A stretch of DNA of 64,000 nt from Vibrio sinaloensis (GTDB taxonomy: Bacteria; Pseudomonadota; Gammaproteobacteria; Enterobacterales; Vibrionaceae). Location: the NCBI RefSeq assembly GCF_023195835.1, contig NZ_CP096199.1, forward strand, positions 992,001 to 1,056,000, in the 5' to 3' direction. Shown one piece after another: positions 1 to 8,039 of this stretch (position 1 is the stretch's first letter; every line of letters starts with the position of its first letter). Under the pieces are notes generated by a model. It ran no database searches and had not been told where the DNA came from. It was given only the letters and a program-made list of their open reading frames with translations. The position numbers and the translations under genes were made by a program.

Positions 1-527
1 TTGAGCTGGTCATCCTCCAACATCACAGCGAAACCCAACGCCCGATGGGGACGGCGCGTATTCTGACTTTATCATTGGCCAACAGCTGTTGTTTTGTCGG
101 TGAGGACTTTAGTCAACATTCGCAGCTCAATCGCATGCTGAGCAACGACAACTATCGCCACTTTATTCTCTATCCGGGAGAAGAGGCACTGACACATCAG
201 CAGGTTATCTCCGCTAGCCAAGACAAAAAAGTACGCGTCATTCTGCTCGATGGAACATGGAAGAAGGCGTATAAGATGTGGCAGTTGTCGACCAATCTAC
301 ACACGTTACCCTTAGTGCGTTTGCCCAGTGATTTGCGCGGCAACTATCGCATTCGCAAAGCGCCCAGTGACAATAGCTTGGCGACCGTGGAAGCGGGCTA
401 CCACATCTTATCTTTACTCGAGCCCAACCGAGATTTCTCACCATTGCTTGAGGCGTTCAATCAGATGATCGAGTTTCAGATCAAGCAAATGCCGCCCGGA
501 GTGTTTGAAAACAACTATCAAGGCTGA
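1..527 (+). CDS. DTW-domain tRNA-uridine aminocarboxypropyltransferase, 5' end outside window
   Basis: The reading frame is open from the left edge (codons begin at position 3) and ends at TGA 525-527, so about 175 C-terminal residues are present. The visible start has the family pattern HHSETQRPMGTARI, and the signature DGTW appears as LLDGTWKKAYKM around 250-285, followed by a YRIRKAP segment. Proteins with this D-x-T-W motif (E. coli TapT/YfiP) transfer the aminocarboxypropyl group of SAM to tRNA uridine, giving acp3U in the variable loop. The Cys-rich N-terminus expected for the family is off the window. The internal ATG at 45 is not the start, because conserved residues lie before it. 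Family assignment is firm; the exact tRNA target is inferred. Confidence 0.85.
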   Translation, partial: ELVILQHHSETQRPMGTARILTLSLANSCCFVGEDFSQHSQLNRMLSNDNYRHFILYPGEEALTHQQVISASQDKKVRVILLDGTWKKAYKMWQLSTNLHTLPLVRLPSDLRGNYRIRKAPSDNSLATVEAGYHILSLLEPNRDFSPLLEAFNQMIEFQIKQMPPGVFENNYQG

Positions 528-550
528 AGAAAAAGCGTCTACACTTTAGG

Positions 551-578
551 TTGTCTGTGGGCTTAGACTCTGTATAAT
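551..578 (+). promoter_or_regulatory. Sigma-70-like promoter for riboswitch/deaminase transcript
   Basis: A perfect -10 hexamer TATAAT lies at 573-578, with TTGTCT at 551-556 (4 of 6 matches) and a 16-bp spacer. It would start transcription near 585, about 35 nt before the riboswitch P1 stem. Seen by eye only. Confidence 0.6.
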
Positions 579-619
579 TTTGCGCAATCGTTTAGCTCGC
601 TCACGGGCGCGCTGCGATG

Positions 620-686
620 CTTCGTATAATCCCGTTGATAAGGTGCGGGAGTCTCTACCTGAAACCGATAATTTCAGATTACGAAG
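620..686 (+). promoter_or_regulatory. Adenine-class purine riboswitch aptamer
   Basis: The segment folds as a purine aptamer. P1 is CTTCGTA 620-626 with TACGAAG 680-686 (7 bp). P2 is CCCGT 631-635 with GCGGG 645-649 enclosing a TGATAAGG-type L2. P3 is CTGAAA 659-664 with TTTCAG 672-677. J1/2 carries TATAAT and J2/3 ends CTCTACC as in the family. The J3/1 base that pairs with the ligand (position 74 in xpt/add numbering) is T at 679 within GATTA. This predicts adenine; guanine riboswitches have C there. Position 48 is C instead of the usual U, a flipped-out base. Downstream a 12-bp hairpin (700-711 with 732-743) has no U-run, so control is more likely at translation, as described for V. vulnificus add, than by termination. 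The start codon is 92 nt after P1. Confidence 0.93.
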
Positions 687-777
687 AGTAAAGTGCACAG
701 CGCTTTTCTCTTTGTATGCCGGAAACTTTTCAGAGAAAAGTGCTTGTCGAACCAACCCTATAAATGGAGACGCAAGC

Positions 778-1800
778 GTGAATCAAACCACCTTTATCAA
801 GCACCTACCCAAAGTTGAATTGCATCTGCACATCGAAGGCACCCTAGAGCCTGAAATGATGTTTCAATTGGCGCAGCGAAATAACATTGCTTTGCCCTAT
901 AGTACGCCTGAACAAGTTAAGCAGGCTTACCAGTTTGAAAACTTACAGTCATTTCTCGATATTTACTACCAAGGCGCCAATGTGCTGGTTCATGAGCAAG
1001 ATTTTTACGATTTAACCTGGGCGTATCTGCGTCGATGTGCACAGGATAACGTCATCCATACGGAAATCTTTTTTGATCCTCAAACTCATACTGAGCGAGG
1101 CGTCGCATTTGACACTGTGATTCACGGTATTCACCGCGCCTTACAAGATGGCCGTGAGCAGCTTGGTATCTCTAGTCAAATCATCCTGTGCTTTTTGCGC
1201 CACTTAGATGAAGAGAGCGCCTTTGCAACCTTAGAGCAAGCGTTGGAGCACAAAGACAAAATCATCGGGGTTGGACTCGACTCTTCCGAGCTCGGTCATC
1301 CGCCACAAAAGTTTGCCAGGGTTTTTGCTCGTGCGCTGGAAGAGGGTTTTTTGACCGTCGCTCATGCAGGAGAAGAGGGGCCGGTCAGTAATATTTATGA
1401 CAGCTTAGAGCTACTGAAAGTGAGCCGTGTCGACCACGGTGTGCGCTGCGTTGATGACCCAGCGCTGGTTGAGCAGTTAGCCAAAAGTCAGATGTCGTTA
1501 ACGGTGTGCCCACTGTCGAATATTAAACTGAAGGTATTTGCTTCGATGCAGGAGCACAACATTGTTGAACTACTACGTCGCGGAGTCTGTGTGACGATCA
1601 ACTCTGATGATCCTGCCTACTTTGGTGGTTACATGAGCGACAACTTTAATGCGGTGGCTGAGCACCTGAGTGTGACTGAACAAGAATTGGCGCAATTTAC
1701 TCGCAACGCGATTAACGCCAGTTTTGTCAGTGATAGCGATAAGAGCCGCTTGCACAGTCAATTGCAGAGCTTTGTTGCGGGTGACAACGGATTTGTCTAG
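778..1800 (+). CDS. add: Adenine deaminase (adenosine deaminase family), riboswitch controlled
   Basis: A 340-residue amidohydrolase-fold deaminase. The start is GTG 778 with GGAG at 766-769; the longer open frame to 580 would translate the riboswitch and is rejected. Motifs in order: metal-binding HLHIEG near residue 19, VAHAGEEGP with metal His and catalytic Glu, DHGVRC with catalytic His, and [11 protein letters not shown] with metal Asp. The segment [12 protein letters not shown] replaces the GFDLAGDE-type block of true adenosine deaminases and matches the branch that includes P. aeruginosa PA0148, reported to deaminate adenine. It would convert adenine to hypoxanthine for purine salvage. 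The adenine riboswitch upstream agrees with that substrate. The symbol add follows the V. vulnificus riboswitch gene; the substrate is inferred, not proven. Confidence 0.85.
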   Translation: MNQTTFIKHLPKVELHLHIEGTLEPEMMFQLAQRNNIALPYSTPEQVKQAYQFENLQSFLDIYYQGANVLVHEQDFYDLTWAYLRRCAQDNVIHTEIFFDPQTHTERGVAFDTVIHGIHRALQDGREQLGISSQIILCFLRHLDEESAFATLEQALEHKDKIIGVGLDSSELGHPPQKFARVFARALEEGFLTVAHAGEEGPVSNIYDSLELLKVSRVDHGVRCVDDPALVEQLAKSQMSLTVCPLSNIKLKVFASMQEHNIVELLRRGVCVTINSDDPAYFGGYMSDNFNAVAEHLSVTEQELAQFTRNAINASFVSDSDKSRLHSQLQSFVAGDNGFV

Positions 1801-1884
1801 CATGGCTAGATAACTGCCCATTTTTGAACCGCGCAAAACGATGACAAGGAAGGTCATCTTATTCCACAGTTGCTAAGGAGCTCT

Positions 1885-3261
1885 ATGCAGCCTCACATTG
1901 ATCAAACCATTCCACTTTCAGAGTTGATGCTCTCCTTGACCACCGCGCTGGATATGACGGAAGGCCAGCCGCCAGAACATTGTATTCGCTGTTGCTGGAT
2001 TGGGATGAATCTCGGTCAGCACATCGGCCTGAGTAAAGCGTCACTGTATGATCTGTTTTTTACTCTGTTGCTCAAAGATGCCGGTTGCAGCAGTAATGCC
2101 GCACGTATTTGTGAACTGTACATGACCGACGATCGGGCATTTAAGCGCAACTACAAAACCGTGGGCACCAGCTTGTCGAGTGCGATTAACTTTGTGGTCA
2201 AGAATACCGGTATCGGGCAAAGCTGGGTGACTCGTATTTCAACCACAATCGATATCCTAAAGAATGGCTCAGACTATGCCCAAGAGCTGATTGAAACCCG
2301 ATGTACTCGCGGTGCAGAAGTGGCTCGTGAGCTCAGGTTTAGTGAAGCCGTGGCCGAGGGAGTGCACAGTTTAGATGAGCACTGGGATGGCACAGGGCGC
2401 CCTGAGCAACTGAAACAGCAGCAAATTCCACTGTTTTCGCGCATTGCGCTGCTCTCACAAGTAGTGGATGTGTTTCAGTTTGAGCATGACCTAGCCACAG
2501 CGTTGAGTGAAGTCCAAGCGCGCAGTGGTACTTGGTTTGAACCCGAGTTGGTGGACGCATTCCAAGTTATTGCTGAGCAGCCAAGTTTTGTTGAAGGGCT
2601 CACGGCAACGGATGTGGCACAGCGCGTGATGCGCCTTGCACCAGCGCAAGCAGGGGTGATGGTTGATGAAGAGTACCTTGACTGCATCGTCAGTGCGTTT
2701 GGCAAAATAGTTGACTCAAAAAGCCCGTATACCGCAGGGCACAGCGAGCGCGTCGCGGTGTATACTGACCTAATCGCGCAAGAGCTGGGTATCGAGCATC
2801 AAGAGAGGCAATGGTTAAAACGTGCTGCACTATTGCATGACTTAGGTAAGCTTGGGGTGAGCAATACCATATTGGATAAACCAGGTAAGCTCGATGACGA
2901 GGAGTGGGAGGCGGTGAAATCGCACGCTGCATTGACTGAGCAGATCCTCAACCATTTAAAACCATTCAAAGAGATGGCTTGGATGGCAGGTGCGCATCAT
3001 GAAAAGCTCGACGGCACCGGTTATCCGAAACAGTTAAGTGCGGATCAGATTCCACTCTCAACACGAATTATTACCACCGCGGATATTTTTGATGCGATTA
3101 CCGCTGAACGCCCTTATCGCGGTGCCGTGCCAGTCCCTAAGACGCTAGAGATCATGGCAGAGAACTTACATACCGCGATCGACGAGCGCTGCTTTGACGC
3201 GCTGAAAAAAGCCATCACTAAGCTGCCCAGTCACTATTTTGCTGAGCAGGCTGAGGGTTAA
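1885..3261 (+). CDS. HD-GYP domain cyclic-di-GMP phosphodiesterase
   Basis: A 458-residue cytoplasmic protein with no membrane segment. The start is ATG 1885 with AAGGAG at 1875-1880; a TTG at 1870 is open but precedes the ribosome site. The C-terminal half (about 275-450) is a full HD-GYP domain: HSERVA, LLHDLGKLG with the HD pair, HHEKLDGTGYP with the GYP loop, and ADIFDAITAERPYRG. The N-terminal half contains a second, degenerate HD-like region ending DEHWDGTGRP, so the protein looks like an internal duplication in which one copy has lost its metal residues. The family hydrolyses c-di-GMP to GMP. It converges on the dGTPase-like gene, the two stop regions overlapping by 4 bp. Confidence 0.88.
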   Translation: MQPHIDQTIPLSELMLSLTTALDMTEGQPPEHCIRCCWIGMNLGQHIGLSKASLYDLFFTLLLKDAGCSSNAARICELYMTDDRAFKRNYKTVGTSLSSAINFVVKNTGIGQSWVTRISTTIDILKNGSDYAQELIETRCTRGAEVARELRFSEAVAEGVHSLDEHWDGTGRPEQLKQQQIPLFSRIALLSQVVDVFQFEHDLATALSEVQARSGTWFEPELVDAFQVIAEQPSFVEGLTATDVAQRVMRLAPAQAGVMVDEEYLDCIVSAFGKIVDSKSPYTAGHSERVAVYTDLIAQELGIEHQERQWLKRAALLHDLGKLGVSNTILDKPGKLDDEEWEAVKSHAALTEQILNHLKPFKEMAWMAGAHHEKLDGTGYPKQLSADQIPLSTRIITTADIFDAITAERPYRGAVPVPKTLEIMAENLHTAIDERCFDALKKAITKLPSHYFAEQAEG

Positions 3262-4574
3262 TGTGATGAAAACAGCTGCTGGTGAAGGCGCTGGGCATGG
3301 CCGTCGGTCATTGAGGATATATAATCGGCGATCACGCGATATCCGGCGCTCTCATCGGTGCGATCCAACCATTTTTGCCTTACGTTGATTGGCAATAATC
3401 TCTCTGGATCTGCACTGAGTGCTTCAAAGATGTCCATAATGATCTGTTGGCCTTTGTACTCGACCACTTGCACGTGCGGCACCTGAATGACGTAGTCACT
3501 GACAAAGTGCTTCAAAATATCTAAGGCTTTGGCCATGCTTGGCTCGAGCACAGCATTGAACGCGAGCAATTCACACTCGAATGGCGCATCGACGGGTTTA
3601 ATCGAAATACTGGTGAGTAGCGCGTTGACCATGCCGCCAATCGCGTCTTTGCGTTGATAATGGGTCCCCGCAAACAGCATCTCACTGATGGAATCGATAT
3701 GCTTCTCAAACCAAGCATCACCGCAGTCGGCCAACAGGCTCGCCGCACCTTCAATCCATTGGTGTTTATTAACCATACCGAGCACCAGTGCATCTTCTAA
3801 GTCATGAACGCCGTAGGCGATATCATCGGCCAGTTCCATAATCGAGCAGTCAATAGACTTATAGCGGGTTTTGTTGTGCTGGTGGTCGCTTAGTCGTTCT
3901 TCACGCATTTGACTAAACAGCGCTTTATCGGCGGCAGAGAGCGGCGCTAACACCCAGTCGAAGAGCGCTTCATCGCAGTCATACAATCCTTTAGCGGGCG
4001 CCCAATCGCGGGCACGCAGTTGGCGTTGATGGGAGACACTCTCAGGAATAACCGCGGCTCGAGTTTGGCTAAGCAGAGCTGGGTATTTTATCAAACCAAG
4101 CAGAGTGCGCCGCGCCAAGTTCATGCCGAACTGCTCGGTGTAGGGCTCGAGCTTAGTGACAATACGAAAGGTTTGTGCGTTGCCTTCAAAGCCGCCATGC
4201 TCGCGCATCATATAGTTGAGGGCCACTTCCCCACCATGACCATAGGGTGGGTGGCCGATATCATGGGCCAGACACAATGAGTCGATCAAACTATCGCTAG
4301 GTAGTAGCTGTTTAAACTCAGGCTGTTTCTTTTTTATCTGCGCCACAATCCCTGTGCCCAATTGAGCGGCCTCGAGCGAGTGGGTGAGCCGGGTGCGATG
4401 AAAGTCGTCAAAGCTGTTGCCATGCACTTGGGTTTTGGCCTGCAAACGACGGAAAGCAGCAGAGTGCAAAATACGTGCTCGGTCTCGCTGATAGGGGCTG
4501 CGGTGATCATCGCGACGAATCTTATGCTCATCATCGTGGCGTTGGTGCCATAAATCACTGATTTCAAAACTCAT
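3258..4574 (-). CDS. dGTP triphosphohydrolase-like protein (HD superfamily)
   Basis: 438 residues. The N-terminal region has the conserved RTRLTHSLEAAQLG and the metal-binding HDIGHPPYGHGGE, followed by ELADDIAYGVHDLEDAL. Together these define the dGTPase-like group (anti-phage/dNTP-control homologues of E. coli Dgt; this shorter type is usually annotated as dGTPase-like). It cleaves dNTPs to nucleoside plus triphosphate. The next gene downstream of alaA on this strand, yfbR, is another HD nucleotidase, so two dNTP-degrading enzymes sit side by side. Start ATG at 4574. Substrate preference cannot be read from sequence. Confidence 0.85.
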   Translation of the reverse strand: MSFEISDLWHQRHDDEHKIRRDDHRSPYQRDRARILHSAAFRRLQAKTQVHGNSFDDFHRTRLTHSLEAAQLGTGIVAQIKKKQPEFKQLLPSDSLIDSLCLAHDIGHPPYGHGGEVALNYMMREHGGFEGNAQTFRIVTKLEPYTEQFGMNLARRTLLGLIKYPALLSQTRAAVIPESVSHQRQLRARDWAPAKGLYDCDEALFDWVLAPLSAADKALFSQMREERLSDHQHNKTRYKSIDCSIMELADDIAYGVHDLEDALVLGMVNKHQWIEGAASLLADCGDAWFEKHIDSISEMLFAGTHYQRKDAIGGMVNALLTSISIKPVDAPFECELLAFNAVLEPSMAKALDILKHFVSDYVIQVPHVQVVEYKGQQIIMDIFEALSADPERLLPINVRQKWLDRTDESAGYRVIADYISSMTDGHAQRLHQQLFSSH

Positions 4575-4620
4575 AGCTCATATCCTACTGAAGTTATGGT
4601 CGGCCAAAGTGGTTCGGTGG

Positions 4621-5220
4621 TTAGCTAATCTCATCAAGCGAGAGTTCAAAGCTTGGAGCAAAGGTATTTAGGAAGTAATCCATCTCTTCGGTGCGGCGCT
4701 GATTGAGCGTGACATCAAGGCGTTTCTTTGCCAATGCGTATTCGTGATTGCCGGCACTAAGCTCTTCGAGACATTTCAGATAGGCGCAGATAGTGTCGGC
4801 CTGTTTAACGATGGCCGCGTCTTCTGGGTGCGCAGATTGAGACACCAAGTAGGGGGCAAAATCGTCGCGAAACTCTTCAGGTAACATCGACAGCAGCTTT
4901 TGCTCTGCCGCCGCTTCTATCTTTTTGTATTCTTTAGCGATATCCGGATTGTAGTATTTAACAGGCGTGGGTAAGTCACCAGTTAATACTTCGCTGGTAT
5001 CGTGGTACATACCTAAAATGGCAATTCGTTCAGGGTTAAGGTTGCCGGCAAACTTTTTGTTTTTGATCACGGCCAGCGCGTGGGCAACAAAAGCAACCTG
5101 CAGGCTATGTTCGGAAATGTTCTCTGTGGAAATAGAACGCATTAAAGGCCAACGCTGGATGAGTTTCATGCGAGCAAGGTGAGCGAAAAAGTGGCTTTCC
5201 TTTGGGTGGGTATTAGGCAT
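4621..5220 (-). CDS. yfbR: 5'-deoxynucleotidase YfbR
   Basis: 199 residues, the same length as E. coli YfbR, and very similar through its length. HD-superfamily residues are visible in [16 protein letters not shown] and [21 protein letters not shown]. The enzyme removes the 5' phosphate from deoxynucleoside monophosphates and takes part in dNTP homeostasis. It lies 77 bp downstream of alaA on the same strand, as in E. coli, but a terminator-like hairpin separates them. Confidence 0.93.
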   Translation of the reverse strand: MPNTHPKESHFFAHLARMKLIQRWPLMRSISTENISEHSLQVAFVAHALAVIKNKKFAGNLNPERIAILGMYHDTSEVLTGDLPTPVKYYNPDIAKEYKKIEAAAEQKLLSMLPEEFRDDFAPYLVSQSAHPEDAAIVKQADTICAYLKCLEELSAGNHEYALAKKRLDVTLNQRRTEEMDYFLNTFAPSFELSLDEIS

Positions 5221-5245
5221 GCTGTTACTCCTTAGCGTTAAAACA

Positions 5246-5270
5246 AAAGGGTACTCAACGAGTACCCTTT
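5246..5270 (-). terminator. Terminator-like hairpin between alaA and yfbR
   Basis: AAAGGGTACT pairs with AGTACCCTTT (10 bp, loop CAACG). Read on the minus strand the stem is followed by a T-rich run (TTTTGTTTT), as expected for a Rho-independent terminator after alaA. Confidence 0.75.
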
Positions 5271-5297
5271 AAGCATATGAAAAATAGCGTCTAATTA

Positions 5298-6512
5298 CTA
5301 CTGACTGTAGGTCGATAAGAAACGCTCAAAGCGACCAATCGCCATTTCAAGATCTTCGACGTGTGGCAGAGTCACAATACGGAAGTGATCCGGTTTTGGC
5401 CAGTTAAAGCCAGTCCCTTGGACTAACAGCACCTTCTCTTGAATCAAGAAATCGAGCACCATTTTTTGGTCATCTTTGATGTTGTACATCTTGGTGTCAA
5501 TTTTAGGGAACAAATACATGGCGCCCTTCGGTTTAACGCAAGATACCCCTGGGATTTGGTTGATTAACTCAAACGCGCGGTCGCGCTGCTCAAGCAGGCG
5601 ACCACCAGGTAGAATCAACTCGTTGATACTTTGATAGCCACCCAATGCGGTTTGAATGGCATGCTGCATAGGCACATTGGCACACAGGCGCATTGATGAC
5701 AGCATGTCGAGGCCATTGATATAGCCTTGCGCTTGATGTTTCGGCCCTGTTAGGAACATCCACCCGCCGCGAAAACCACACACGCGGTACGCTTTAGATA
5801 AGCCATTGAAAGTGACGACTAGCACATCTTCGGTCAAGGTGGCGACAGAGGTATGTGTCGCACCGTCATAAAGTACTTTGTCGTAAATTTCGTCGGCAAA
5901 GATAATCAGCTTGTGCTGACGGGCAATTTCGATCACTTCGAGTAAGAAGTCGCGACTGTACACCGCTCCGGTTGGGTTGTTAGGGTTGATCAGCACAATG
6001 CCGCGAGTTTTCGGGGTAATTTTGCTTTTTATATCGTCAAGATCAGGATACCAGTCCGCTTGCTCATCACATAGGTAGTGAACGGCTTTACCCCCAGATA
6101 GTGCCACCGAGGCTGTCCACAAAGGGTAGTCGGGCGCTGGCACTAGCATTTCATCACCGTTGTTGAGCAGCGCTTGCATCGCCATCACGATCAGCTCAGA
6201 CGCACCATTACCCACATAAACGTCTTCAACATCGAGTGAGCGAATGCCTTTGCGTTGATAGTGTTGTACTACCGCCTTGCGTGCAGAATAAATACCTTTG
6301 GAGTCGCAGTAACCTTGAGAAGTTGGCAGATTACGAATCACATCGACCAGAATTTCGTCAGGGGCGTCGAAACCAAATGGGGCGGGGTTACCGATGTTTA
6401 ATTTCAGTATTTTATGCCCCTCTTCTTCCATGCGCTTAGCATGTTTAAGTACAGGCCCCCTAATGTCATAGCAGACATTGTCGAGTTTTGACGACATCCC
6501 GATATTTTGCAT
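5298..6512 (-). CDS. alaA: Glutamate-pyruvate (alanine) aminotransferase AlaA
   Basis: 404 residues, a fold-type I PLP aminotransferase nearly collinear with E. coli AlaA (YfbQ). It opens MQNIGMSSKLDNVCYDIRGP. Cofactor residues include NPNNPTGAVY, the ADEIYDKVLYD segment, the PLP lysine in NGLSKAYRVCGFRGGW, and a C-terminal FRIVTLPH arginine. It makes alanine from pyruvate and glutamate, the main alanine synthesis route. It is divergent from menF across 219 bp of AT-rich DNA that must carry both promoters. Confidence 0.95.
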   Translation of the reverse strand: MQNIGMSSKLDNVCYDIRGPVLKHAKRMEEEGHKILKLNIGNPAPFGFDAPDEILVDVIRNLPTSQGYCDSKGIYSARKAVVQHYQRKGIRSLDVEDVYVGNGASELIVMAMQALLNNGDEMLVPAPDYPLWTASVALSGGKAVHYLCDEQADWYPDLDDIKSKITPKTRGIVLINPNNPTGAVYSRDFLLEVIEIARQHKLIIFADEIYDKVLYDGATHTSVATLTEDVLVVTFNGLSKAYRVCGFRGGWMFLTGPKHQAQGYINGLDMLSSMRLCANVPMQHAIQTALGGYQSINELILPGGRLLEQRDRAFELINQIPGVSCVKPKGAMYLFPKIDTKMYNIKDDQKMVLDFLIQEKVLLVQGTGFNWPKPDHFRIVTLPHVEDLEMAIGRFERFLSTYSQ

Positions 6513-6731
6513 TGAATAAAACCTAAATATATTTACATTTATTTATTAAAGTAACTTAAAAACAGCTTCTTTAGAATAAAAATCTGAATGATTGCTCAGA
6601 ATTCCCTCTTTGTAGCACGCCCTTTATCACAGGAATCATTAAAACATTGCTTACATCCTTGATTTGAGTAAGGTCTATAAATAGAGTAGCGAGGTAAAAT
6701 TATTAATAATTCCAATGCACACGAGGCTGAT

Positions 6732-8039
6732 TTGTCTTATTTTCATCAAGCCGTTTCTCAACTGATTGAACGCGTTAAGCAAGCACAGCAAGGTGTGAAC
6801 CGTTTAGTTCAAGATATTGAGAATAAACCCGATTTTGCCTTTATCGACTGGCTCGATGCGCAGCCGATATTCCCTAAGTTTTACTGGCAGTCTCGTGATA
6901 CTCGTGAAGAGGTGGTGGCGTTAGGCCAACTCCATACCTTTGTTGACCCAGCACCAGCCTATGCCATATTAGCCGATGATCAACGCGTCTGGGGCGGCCG
7001 TTCGTTTGATGGTCAAACTGACAAAAATCGTCGTTGCATGTCGTCTTTCTTCTTTCTCCCGCAGATTGAGTTAATCCGTTTTGACCAAGCTTGGTCGTTG
7101 GCGGTCAATCTTAATAACGACAAGCAACGTACTTTGGCGTCTCTGTACAAACTCCAAAGTGACGTAACGCCGCTGCGGCCGATTACTTCGCATATTGAGT
7201 CGATTGAACATCTCCCTGGGCAAGATCAGTGGTCACAGTTGGTTGACCAAGTGCTCGATGGGATTAAGCAACAGCAGTTTAAAAAAGTCGTGCTGGCAAG
7301 AAAGACAACTCTGCACTTAGATAAGCCGTTGTGTGCCGCCCAATTGCTTAAATCCAGTTATCTGCAAAACCACCACAGCTTTCATTTTCTGCTTGCACTC
7401 GACAAGCAACACTGTTTTATCGGCTCTACCCCAGAGAGGCTCTACGCGCGTCAGGGACAAGAGCTTCATACTGAAGCGCTGGCTGGCACCATAGGCCGTG
7501 GTCATAACGCGAGCCAAGATATGGAGCTGGCAAACTGGCTTGCCAGTGACAGCAAAAACCTCAATGAAAACCAATATGTGGTCGACGATATCGTGGATCG
7601 CCTTGCCCCTCACTCTGAACAAGTGACGGTTGAGCAAGACGCCAGATTGGTGCGACTACGTAAAGTTCAGCATCTTAAACGCAGTATTCATGCGCATTTG
7701 CACAAGGGGACCAACGGTGTGCAACTATTGGCCGCATTGCAGCCAACGGCCGCCGTCGCCGGACTGCCTCGCCGTGAGTCTATGGCATTTATTCAGCAGC
7801 ATGAACCTTTTGCTCGAGGCTGGTACGCAGGCTCTATGGGCTTTATTAGTCACCAGCGTGCGGAGTTTTGTGTGGCGATACGCAGTGCCTTGGTATTGAA
7901 CAATCAAGTGCAACTGTTCGCCGGTGCCGGGATAGTCCCTGGCTCGATTGCCCAACATGAGTGGCAAGAGCTGGATAAGAAGATGTCGACCTTACTGTCG
8001 CTGATTTCTGACCACCCCCCGCTTGGAGTCGCCTCATAA
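6732..8039 (+). CDS. menF: Isochorismate synthase MenF
   Basis: 435 residues, first gene of the menaquinone cluster. The start is TTG at 6732 with GAGG at 6723-6726; no ATG is better placed. The C-terminal chorismate-binding domain shows KKVVLARKT, FIGSTPERLYAR, the TEALAGTIGRG loop and the late AVAGLPRRES and GAGIVPGS segments. It converts chorismate to isochorismate. Its stop at 8037-8039 directly abuts the menD start, which implies translational coupling. Confidence 0.95.
   Translation: MSYFHQAVSQLIERVKQAQQGVNRLVQDIENKPDFAFIDWLDAQPIFPKFYWQSRDTREEVVALGQLHTFVDPAPAYAILADDQRVWGGRSFDGQTDKNRRCMSSFFFLPQIELIRFDQAWSLAVNLNNDKQRTLASLYKLQSDVTPLRPITSHIESIEHLPGQDQWSQLVDQVLDGIKQQQFKKVVLARKTTLHLDKPLCAAQLLKSSYLQNHHSFHFLLALDKQHCFIGSTPERLYARQGQELHTEALAGTIGRGHNASQDMELANWLASDSKNLNENQYVVDDIVDRLAPHSEQVTVEQDARLVRLRKVQHLKRSIHAHLHKGTNGVQLLAALQPTAAVAGLPRRESMAFIQQHEPFARGWYAGSMGFISHQRAEFCVAIRSALVLNNQVQLFAGAGIVPGSIAQHEWQELDKKMSTLLSLISDHPPLGVAS

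Noticed and set aside
580..777. N-terminal extension of the deaminase
   Set aside because: This part is the riboswitch and its platform; similarity to deaminases begins after GTG 778.
764..781. Five-codon upstream ORF (ATG 764 to TGA 781) overlapping the deaminase GTG
   Set aside because: It contains the ribosome site itself and has none of its own; probably chance.
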